A stretch of 64,000 nt of DNA. It comes from Lentinus brumalis. Its lineage: Eukaryota; Basidiomycota; Agaricomycetes; Polyporales; Polyporaceae. The DNA lies in contig MARA01000006.1 in NCBI GenBank assembly GCA_001792895.1, positions 1,116,001 to 1,180,000 on the forward strand. The letters are read 5' to 3'. The position numbers and the translations under genes were made by a program. Shown here in pieces: positions 55,950-64,000 of the stretch. The first letter of the stretch is position 1; the number at the start of each line of letters is the position of its first letter. The notes under the pieces were generated by a model. That model was not told the origin of the DNA, made no database searches, and saw nothing but the letters and a program-made list of their open reading frames with translations.

Positions 55950-58882
55950 ATGTTCTATCCTCAACAATCTCCGGGCATTGCCCACAAACTCCCCACCCAC
56001 AATCATCCAGGCCAGGTGCACGACCAGTCGCCATGGGCCAGACATCCTGTGTTTGGTCCCGCGAACAACGGCCAACCCCCGACCTCCCCCGCCTACCCTC
56101 TCTTCACCCATGCGAACGGGACTATGACCGCGATGCAACACCATCCCCACCAACATATGCCCGGCCCCCTCACACACCATCACCACCAGAACTCCCTTTC
56201 TCACCCGCACTATCAGTCGCCACCCACCGGAAACGCGATGCAGGGCCCGCACGGAGCTTTGGGACAGGGTGGCTCACCCGGGGCGATAGCCATGCAGATG
56301 ATGACTCCCCACTGGCAGCAGCAGTTGCTCAAGTACGAGGTACGTTTTCACGTCTATGTTTTGGTATGATTTGGCCCCGATGGGGTATGGCGTTCGTCGT
56401 CGTGTGCATCCGATGCGAGAACGTCTGGGCTGTTTAGTCGTCTGTGAGCAATCCGCCGAACAAAGCTCCCAGCTCTGCGTACTATCACGAAGCAATCAAG
56501 GCGACTGCCCGAGCGCATTCTGCCCCTACCGCAAGACTTCGTTCCTTGTCCGCTGCCAACATTGTCCGATGTCGCGCGTGCATGCGGTCTCTCGGTGTGA
56601 TTACGCAAGCTGGGCAGCTTTCCTTCAAGGCCGGTCTCAGCATGCAGCACATATGCGGGCTAAGTGCCACCCTGGGACTGCTCCCATAATGTGACCATTA
56701 CTTCGCCGTCATTTTCGTCCTTGTGGACCCGGCTTCCTGTTCGACGCGCATCTCGCATGGTCGATCCCTTGGCACCGTACATGCGCGGATTGCGCTTTTA
56801 TGCTGCTTGTGAACCCATTCCTTCAAGGCTGACATGAGCGTTCCCTTCTACCGTAGATGGTTCGTGCATCAAAGTCGCCACACCATCGAGCCCGCGCAAG
56901 CGCCATGGCCGCGCGTACCGTCCACAAGTCCGCGATTCCCATCACGAACCCGAACGCGGTCAAGCCTCCGGAAGCAAACGGAGTTGCCAAGGACGGCGAG
57001 CTCACTACGTCTCCGTCGGCGAAGTCACAGACCGCGTCGGAGTCGTCCCCCACAATCGCGAGCGCCCTCGCCAATCATCCTTCTTCCACTGTTGCACCCG
57101 TCGAGACCTCCCGACCGACGGCGCCGAGACCGCCAGGGAACACCTGGCAGTCGTTAGACATGGGTGGTGTGGGTATCAAGAACATTCCTCCCACATCCGG
57201 CCTCTTCGGTTTCGAGTTCCTCACCAACCTTTACCTTAATCACAACCGGCTCGAAGCTGTCCCACCTCAAATATCCAAACTCTGTCACCTCGAGCTCCTT
57301 GATCTATCTTGCAACCTGCTGACTAGCCTCCCGCCGGAGCTCGGGATGCTCACGTCCCTCAAGGAGCTGTATGTGTTCGATAACCAACTGCACACACTAC
57401 CTCCCGAGCTCGGTACTCTGCACCAACTCCAGACTCTTGGGATCGAGGGGAATCCACTGGAGCACTCGCTGAAGCAGATCGTGCAGAAGGACGGCACGGC
57501 CGCGCTCATCTCATACCTCCGCGACTCTTGCCCCATCCCCACACCGCCTCCAGAACGTGTTTGGAAGCACTTCGTAGCGCAACCAGAACGAGAAGCCTCC
57601 GCGAGTGATGCCGCCGCGGAATCGTTTTCGGTTCTGTGCTACAACATTCTCTGCGAGCGCTGCGCAACTGAGAGGTTGTACGGGTACACGCCGTCCTGGG
57701 CATTGCAGTGGGACTACCGCAAGGAGCTCATCCTTAGTGAGATCCTCTCGCATAATGCCGACTTCATTTGTCTCCAAGAGGTCGACAACGCGCAGTACGA
57801 GGAGTACTTTTTGAAGCACTTGGGACAGCATGATTACGAGGGTGTGCATTGGTCGAAGGGTCGGTACAAGAACATGACGGAGCAGGAGCGACGGATGATA
57901 GATGGGTGTGCTACCTTCTACAAGGCGTCCAAGTGAGTGACATGTCCCTCGAATTTCACAACGCACTAATTCACATGTCTTGCACCAGGTACCAACTCGT
58001 CGAGAAGCATCTCATTGAGTTCAGCCAAGTGGCGATGCAGCGGCAAGACTTCAAGAAGACCGATGACATGTTCAACCGCGTCCTAGGCAAGGACCACATG
58101 GCCGTCGTGACTCTGCTGGAGAACAAAGAGACAGGCACGCGAATCATCATCGCGAATGCGCACATACACTGGGACCCGCAATACCGCGATGTCAAGCTTG
58201 TTCAGGCTGCGCTCCTCGTGGAGGAAGTGGAGAAGATCGCGCAGAACTTCGCGAAGTATCCCCCTCGACTCCCACCCACTCCCTCATCAGCCGGCTCCGC
58301 CACCGCACCATCCGCAGGTGAGAACAATGCGTCGTCGCGACCTCCACCAGTGTACAGCGACGGTTACAAGATCCCTGTCATCGTCTGCGGAGACTTCAAC
58401 TCGATCCCCCAGAGCGGTGTGTACGAGTTCCTCTCGACGGGCGCCATCCCGCCCAATCATGAGGACTTTATGCATCATACGTATGGGCGGTACACGACGG
58501 AGGGCTTGCGCCACCGCCTGCAGCTCAAGAGTGCGTATGCAGCTGCTGGGGAGTTGCCGATGACGAACTACACGCCGAGCTTCAAAGGCGCGATCGACTA
58601 CATCTGGTACTCCACGCCGAACCTGTCGGTCAATTCGGTGCTCGGCGAGGTGGACCAAGGATATCTGGACAAGGTGGTCGGGTTCCCGAACGCCCACTTC
58701 CCCTCAGAGTACGTCGTTACTTCAATTGTGTGTCGCGACTCGTCGCTGACGGTGCTGCGTCCGTCTTGTATCGCATTAGTCACTTGTGTATCGGAGCGGA
58801 CTTCCGCGTGCGGCCGCCTCGAGAACCGCAGCCCGCTCGTCCACCACCGGTGTTCCCCGAGTCCTCGCGCGTGCATACATAG
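55950..58882 (+). CDS. CCR4: CCR4-type poly(A) deadenylase (LRR + exonuclease-endonuclease-phosphatase domain)
   Basis: Catalytic subunit of the CCR4-NOT complex, removing poly(A) tails from mRNA. Exons 55950-56339, 56857-57932, 57989-58708 and 58780-58882; 762 aa. N-terminal 130 residues are Pro/Gln/His-rich (MFYPQQSPGIAHKLP, HWQQQLLKYE). Then SKSPHHRARASAMAARTVHK; leucine-rich repeats (FEFLTNLYLNHNRLEAVPPQ, LELLDLSCNLLTSLPPELG), which bind the NOT scaffold; and the EEP nuclease with CLQEVDN (catalytic Glu), NAHIHWDP, CGDFNSIP, YIWYS and FPSDH. The His of FPSDH is created by the last splice. The first intron is 517 nt, about ten times the local norm; an undetected exon inside it is possible. 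A frame reading through the last intron to 59414 is not the gene. Confidence 0.9.
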
Positions 58883-59533
58883 GGTGTCTAGTGACATTGC
58901 ACCTACGCTTCTCCTCCCCCACCGCTACCCCGTCACCCCTCCATTTGTTCATACTCTTTCTTGTAAATACTACTTCTCTTCTCACTCCGCTCCCCGGCGT
59001 AGGCCGAACGGGCGGATGTCCATCAACCGTTCTTTCACTGTGGGTGAAATCATAGCGAGGCGTTTATATGCCCTGTTGTTGTTCTTCGCCAGGTTTCTGC
59101 TGCGGACGTTCGTTTGTCTCGGCTCGGCTGTGGTTGTGATTGTGTTATTTCTTTATATTTTACACTGTTCGTTCCCGCATCACTGTCACTCTATCCCCTC
59201 TTCGCCATCGCCGTGTGACCCCTATCCGACCCCTACCCTGTCACCCTCTGTCGTCTCTGTCCATCGTCTGCTTGCTTTCCCGTGTTGGTACCTACATACT
59301 CTGTCGCGTTCGACCAGTCTGCAAAACTGTAGCATGTGCGTGTACGGCTCTGTTCAATATAAAGTTCCTTTCAAACCTCAACCTCGCCGATGCGCAGATT
59401 GGCCGACTACTTGATTGCTCGACATTCTGTCATGTGTCTCGCATAGATTCTGTGATTCGTAGCGGTGTTGAGAGGTCACCCTATAAGTACATACATTTCT
59501 CGAGTACCAGATTACCGGCAGGCGAGCGAGCGG
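58883..59533. other. 3' flank of CCR4 and of the aldo/keto reductase
   Basis: Convergent gene ends; T/C-rich 3'-UTR-like sequence (for example 59060-59340). No gene seen. Confidence 0.45.
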
Positions 59534-60647
59534 TCAAGCACGGATAATACTCAGCACCTTGTCCACCAAGGGCTGCACGTCGCTGAAGTCGAGCTTCTCC
59601 ACAGCGAGGGCCTCGTCCATGTGCAGCTCGTTCGTCGTCCCGCACAATGGCGTGACCCGTTCATCTGAGCGATCTTGAACAGGACCTGTGCAGGCGTGCA
59701 TCCCTTCGCGGTGCTTATCTCGCGCAGGGCGGGATGGCGCAGGAGGCTTGGCGAGCCTGACAGTGTCCAGAAGGACCTGCGAGGGCAGGTGCTGCGTCAA
59801 CGCATACTCCTGGGTCTCCAAGGGTAGAAGTAGGTGGACGTACTGATACTGAATCCCGTGTCGGACACAGTACGCCCAGACGTCGTTGTTCCACTGATTG
59901 CCCTCGAACCAGCGGTTCTGCACGACGTCTGGCCGCCTGCCGCCCTCGGCCTCGAGCGCCTCGAGGATCCCGACGTCGTACGTGTTGCTCACCCCGATCT
60001 TGCGCACGACGCCCGAGTCCTGCAGGCCGACGAGCGTGCGCCACGCTTTGACGGTCTCCGCAAAGGTATGCAGGGGCGAGTGCAGGAGGAGGCTATCGAG
60101 GTAGGTCGTGCGGAGGTTCTTGAGCGAAGTCTGGACGGACGCTTGGATCTGGGAGGGGATGTCTGCCTGGGGGTCATACGGGAGCGGCTGAGAGGGGTCC
60201 TGCCCGCCGATGGGCGTGTACCTAGATGCAGCGTGGTGAGCCGACGGTAAGCGATGCTTGATAAGTGGGAGGTGCGGACTTCGTCTGTATGAACAAGTCC
60301 TCTCTCTTGAATTCGTGCTCATCGTAGAGAGTCTGTAGGGCGGCGCCGACGAGGTCTTCCCTGCGAAGCCAGTCCAGTCAGGAGTGGTTCACCGAAGCCG
60401 ACGTACGAATCACCTGTAGTGCTTTGGCTGACACGCTTGGGTCGATGATGAATGACCTGTTATGTCTGGGTCTTGGCTATGCACTCACCCGTGTCGATCG
60501 CCCTGAAGCCGCGGAGGATCGCGCTCACGACTAGTGCTGTGGTGCGCTCTTTCTTCCTATATGCGAACGAGTGGTTAGTCTCTGAGTACCAGCGTTCCTC
60601 CGCACGGCTCACCAAGCGGTTCCGTAGATGATGTTCGTAGCTGCCAT
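59534..60647 (-). CDS. Aldo/keto reductase, NADPH-dependent
   Basis: Cytosolic oxidoreductase of the AKR superfamily (carbonyl to alcohol). Model: MAATNIIYGTAW, intron, KERTTALVVSAILRGFRAID, then ACQPKHYREDLVGAALQTLY, DEHEFKREDLFIQTK, an intron splitting the Lys codon, YTPIGGQDPSQPLPYDPQAD, LLLHSPLHTF, GVVRKIGVSNTYDVGILEAL, DVVQNRWFEGNQWNNDV, GIQYQSFWTLSGSP, and a last exon VTPLCGTTNELHMDEALAVE ending VLSIIRA. The AKR tetrad is visible: Asp in RAID, Tyr in PKHY, Lys in FIQTK, His in LLLH. The PKHY form is the type seen in small fungal AKRs. The open frame that reads through introns near 59650-59850 is partly out of frame. Confidence 0.85.
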
Positions 60648-60839
60648 GATGGTTGCGGGTGAGGCGGCTGTTAGTGAGACGCCGGCGATTGCCGTGACGT
60701 CATAAACAAGCACATACATCTACATACATACATCTCCGACTCGTATCGCTCGCAGCCAAATGTTCTATGTGTTCTGCCTTGACTCTTGCTGGGACTGTTT
60801 GGGTTATGCGAGTCGTACATGAGGCTATATCTCCTTGGG

Positions 60840-61584
60840 CCGGTCACAGACCGTAGCACTGACGAACTGTGCTTGCCAGCAGATTGTCCACTGTGCTCTC
60901 AAACAGAAGTAGTACAGTCTCGTCCCAATCATTCCTGAATTTCCTAAAGCCGAAATCGGAATGCCGCATCCTACACCAGCTTGTGGGCGTCGCTGTCTAG
61001 GACTTGAACAATGTCTTGCCTCTCGTACCTCTCGAAGATCGTCTGTCGGGAATGTCAGCCTCTGAACCTCGTGATCAGCCGTCCGGACTCCGGTGACCGA
61101 TGAGCATACCTCTGTGGCCTCCCGAAGGCCTCTGACGTTCCCGAGCCAGTCGCACACTCCCGAGTTCCACCCAGGGACCGGGCGCAGACAATACCCGACG
61201 ACTTTACTAGGGATTTCTGCGAGCCGATAGTATAAGTAGCGGTCAGGGAGATACCCAAATTTTATCGAGGCTACGTAGCAGCTGAGGAGCGTCTTGTGTT
61301 CGGCGAGGGGGATGACCACGACGCCGCGCCGGAGAAGTTCGAGCGTACGCGCCTGATTGACGTCGGCCGCTTTGAGAACGGTGGCCGCCTGGGAAGGGAG
61401 AGCTTCCTGCCAGCCTGGCGAGGTTGTACAGGAAGGAAGGAACAAACTGCGACGTCTACCCAGAAGGAGTCTGTCAGCACTACATAGGTTTCGCCAAAGC
61501 CAGGCTGGACAAGATCAACGTACAGATGATCAATGCGAGGATGGGGATGACGAGATCGGAGTTCGAGCTGGTGACGTCGGCCAT
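60840..61584 (-). CDS. Hypothetical protein, unresolved model
   Basis: A minus-strand ATG at 61584 gives MADVTSSNSDLVIPILALII, a short hydrophobic N-terminus, followed by a GTACGT donor or by read-through LILSSLALAKPM and a stop. A later frame reads LPSQAATVLKAADVNQARTL and ELLRRGVVVIPLAEHKTLLS, with possible GTATCT and GTGAGT-like donors after CYVASIKFG. I could not build a single model with matching phases. The hydrophobic start could be a signal anchor. No family recognised. Confidence 0.35.
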
Positions 61585-61609
61585 GGCAGGTTGAGCGTTG
61601 TGTTGCATT

Positions 61610-62734
61610 AAAAAGAATTAGAACGGGACTGTAAGTGCTTGCTGAGCCCCGATACGAGGTGCCCGCATACTCCTCCCGGAAGATGGCAACGGTGGGTGTT
61701 GTTGTTCTTGACGCAAAGCAAGCAAGTATTGCCCTGGACCTGCAAAGGAGCGACATAACCCTAGAATGGCAAATCGGTGCGAAACAATAGCTCGAGAGAA
61801 CAAGAAACCACCTTGTACCGAATGCGGTGTGGACCCATACCATCATGGACCCATAAAGTTTGCTAGTGGAGTCACTGGAGTAAGCCTCTAAACCTCACAT
61901 CGGCGAGCAATCACGTCCCTATGGCATGCATCAAAAGAGACATCAAGTCGAACGAAGTAGTAGCAGTCGACGAAGTGATACATTCTGAGCGCCAACGCCT
62001 CGGCAACTACCGAGGACCGCAGCGGGCAACCTCAACTGAGACTTCGTCCTCGGATTGCATATTGATACCAAGTCTCACCGCCGCGGGCTCCAGTCGACAG
62101 TGAGTACTAGTGAGTCATGACAATAAGTTCTGCTGAGTGGGCATGAAACGCACCAGGAGGGCTTTTGCTTGGTCCCATCGCGACCCACCACTGTCCCACG
62201 AGCCGCCTACAAAACACCATGGGCACTGACTGCAGACAAGACGTGGGCGGCGTCGCGTATATGCATGTCAATTCGGACAATAAACGTCGTCCCGTATTTG
62301 GTCATCAGCACGCTCAGGTGTCTTCACGACGCGCCTTCAAGCTTCAGCTTCAGGCAACGCGAGCCGCCGAGAACAAATGACAGTTGCCGACGCTGTCGTG
62401 GTTTCCCTCGCAGCGGAAGGTATCATTGAAAGACGGTGAATGTGGCTTAGCGAGCTCAATGAGTCACGCTGCCTTTTGTTATATCCTGCCCGTTAGTCTG
62501 ATGTGTTTGATGCACTCACAGCGATACTGTACATCCTGCCCTCGAGGAACTCGTCGCCCTATGTATCTATCGGCTGCAGTATTCCCTCGTGAAGAAGATG
62601 TTCCGTCAAGTTACAGTTCCTAACTTCATCGACTTCCTCAGCACAACTGCCGCGCAGGTGTACCGAACCCATGACGGGAGGTCGTCGTCATGCGGAGGGA
62701 CTGTCGTCATGCGGAGGGACTGTTCACCGCTCAT
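61610..62734. repeat. Repeat-rich intergenic stretch with an inverted copy of the dispersed repeat
   Basis: 62140-62470 is an inverted copy of 33510-33900 and 21830-22490; its plus strand reads SRLQNTMGTDCRQDVGGVAY and DNKRRPVFGHQHAQ. The rest (61610-62140) shows nothing I can name. Confidence 0.45.
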
Positions 62735-63540
62735 ATACTACCTGTTCTGATGATGCTGGCAGCTTTTGAGAGAAGGTGCAAGGGACGGGATCCCGAGTCT
62801 GGCCGTTTCCGCACGGCGGGACGCACAGTAAGTGATCCATCTCACGAGCCGCCCACAAAACGCTATAGGCAGTGTCTGGAGAGCAGACTTCGGCCGTTCG
62901 TCGCATGCTCATTACAAGGACACAAAAGCGATGTAGCACACGAGGTCTCCAGCACGCATCCGGTCTTCACACGACGCGCGCCGAGAGGCTGTCTAGCTAC
63001 GACAGAAGGCCAGGGGGATCACTGCTCCCGACGTAACAATTGTCGCAGCGGGCCGTTGAGTTTTGTGAAACCCCGAGCATTCGGACTCGAGGGCGGCTTG
63101 CAGTGCCCAGCTGCTCGTGGGCCCTCAGGGACGCTCGCACAGGGCGGTACAGCCCGTGGTTAACCGAGTTCCAGGCGCCATGCTGGCTTTTGTTCCCCAC
63201 AATGTTTCTATCCGTTAGTTTGACTTCTTTGATTCGGAAGGTATGAGCGCACTCACGAGCTCAGACTTCCCGTCCAGAGCGGCGTCCCGTAGACAATACG
63301 CTACACTTAGAGGTTGGCTGCGCGTGGTCACCGTCGACCAGTGTCGTCTCGGTCTTCTCAATACATACCGAGATCCTGAAGACTGATACTCAGGATTACA
63401 AGATAACATGACATTGAAGACGCGGGACGCTCAGACGGCGCGCGGCATATCCTGCGAGTTACGAGGAAGAGAGTGCTGAGGGACAGCAGGAGGTGTCGGC
63501 AAGGCGGGCAACCCCGGCGGACAATTTTCATCGTACGCCT
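62735..63540 (-). repeat. Segmental repeat, copy 2, with truncated 3' end of a subfamily-B kinase
   Basis: Inverted copy of 30430-31240. On the minus strand its beginning reads GLPALPTPPAVPQHSLPRNS, matching the end of K11, with sequence similar to the codons before it until about 63540, where similarity stops. It is a fragment only, not a gene. Continues through the same 3' flank as K11. Confidence 0.65.
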
Positions 63541-63709
63541 CACCTGCTCCACGCTCCACAACTTCGCCACCGATACAACGCAGTATCAATTCCAGGCAAA
63601 GTGGTGCTGAGGCTCGCTGATCTATTCGCTCTGAAGACGTTGAATAATGGGTATCGTAGCGGTTACATGAGCTAACGACGAGCACAAAACAGAGTGCACA
63701 CACATAAAA

Positions 63710-63985
63710 TCAGACAACTGCACTCCGCACTTCATATGTGGGTATGGCGGGAGTCTTCCTGAGAATCCACCTGACAGTACGGTACATATGACGGACAAAA
63801 TGGAAGGGCCTCGCCAATAAGAACTCATCGCGATAGACGTAGCGCGAGCGCAACCTCCACTGTGAGAGCGATCCTAGCAACTGCTCGAAATGTTGCATGG
63901 CTTGCTCGATGGTGGGACGGTCGCCCGGCTCCTGACGAGTCATCTCATCTACAAGTGGTTGCATGAAGCCCAAGGACCGGCTTTC
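63710..63985 (-). CDS. K16: kinase-like protein, subfamily C, last exon only
   Basis: Cut by the right edge of the window. The exon follows a CATATGCAG acceptor and reads ESRSLGFMQPLVDEMTRQEP, DRPTIEQAMQHFEQLLGSLS, RSRYVYRDEFLLARPFHFVR and HMYRTVRWILRKTPAIPTYE, ending RSAVV. It is closest to K14 and K15, on the opposite strand, 10 kb away. The rest of the gene should lie to the right of the window. No break in the visible part. Confidence 0.75.
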   Translation of the reverse strand, partial: ESRSLGFMQPLVDEMTRQEPGDRPTIEQAMQHFEQLLGSLSQWRLRSRYVYRDEFLLARPFHFVRHMYRTVRWILRKTPAIPTYEVRSAVV

Positions 63986-64000
63986 CTGCATATGCGCCGT

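Noticed and set aside
55628..56437. 269-codon frame over the CCR4 promoter and first exon
   Set aside because: Out of frame with the conserved Gln/His-rich CCR4 N-terminus and running through its donor site.
57849..59414. 521-codon frame reported as one ORF at the end of CCR4
   Set aside because: It reads through a GTGAGT...CAG intron at the start and a GTACGT...TAG intron near 58709; the spliced form restores the catalytic FPSDH, the read-through does not.
1..64000. tRNA, rRNA, CRISPR or intact transposon
   Set aside because: No cloverleaf-like sequence with A and B boxes, no rRNA, no regularly spaced repeats, and no transposase or reverse-transcriptase motifs were found on reading. A tRNAscan and repeat search would be needed to be certain.

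Overview
The window looks like nuclear DNA of a basidiomycete fungus, probably an Agaricomycete of the polypore type. Genes carry many short GT-AG introns (about 50-65 nt) and lie close together on both strands. The conserved eukaryotic genes are CCR4 deadenylase, mevalonate diphosphate decarboxylase, an ABCC transporter and an aldo/keto reductase. The lineage is an inference from gene style, not from a marker search.

The window is dominated by one amplified family: sixteen protein-kinase-like genes (K1-K16, including one clear pseudogene, one frameshifted copy and one cut by the window end) in three subfamilies. Subfamily A (K1-K7) fills 1-18.4 kb and 34-38 kb. Subfamily B (K8-K13) fills 20-33.3 kb and 40.9-42.3 kb, all on the plus strand. 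Subfamily C (K14-K16) lies at 50.5-53.9 kb and at the right edge. Intact members share a five-exon plan with a 38-nt exon 3 that ends inside the codon before the catalytic aspartate. After splicing, A and C give HRD, while B gives HCD, a non-RD catalytic loop.

The most interesting signal is a repeated two-gene module. Each of K1-K5 is divergently paired, across 444-510 bp, with a gene of a second, unrecognised family (P1-P5; about 213-297 aa). I could rebuild all five partner genes; they share intron phases (0,2,0,1,1; the first intron is absent in P4) and similar ends. A sixth pair (K6/P6) is decayed on both sides, and its partner remnant runs into a fragment of a CDP-diacylglycerol synthase gene. 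Four of the five shared promoters carry a related CACGT-type element at a similar distance and in the same orientation relative to the kinase. Subfamilies B and C each carry their own, different upstream element. A two-component system with its own divergent promoter, amplified at least six times, is the candidate undescribed system here; its function is not visible from the sequence.

Layout: K1/P1 and K2/P2 (a tandem duplication of about 4.2 kb including flanks), P3/K3, P4/K4, K5/P5; then K8-K12 with an unknown gene at 27.3-28.6 kb; K6/P6 remnants and K7; two uncertain genes at 38.4-40.2 kb; K13; the ABCC transporter (42.5-49.4 kb, minus); K14 and K15; then ordinary conserved genes MVD1 (minus), CCR4 (plus), AKR (minus) and a poorly resolved gene; and finally a repeat-rich stretch with an inverted copy of the 3' flank of K11, followed by K16.
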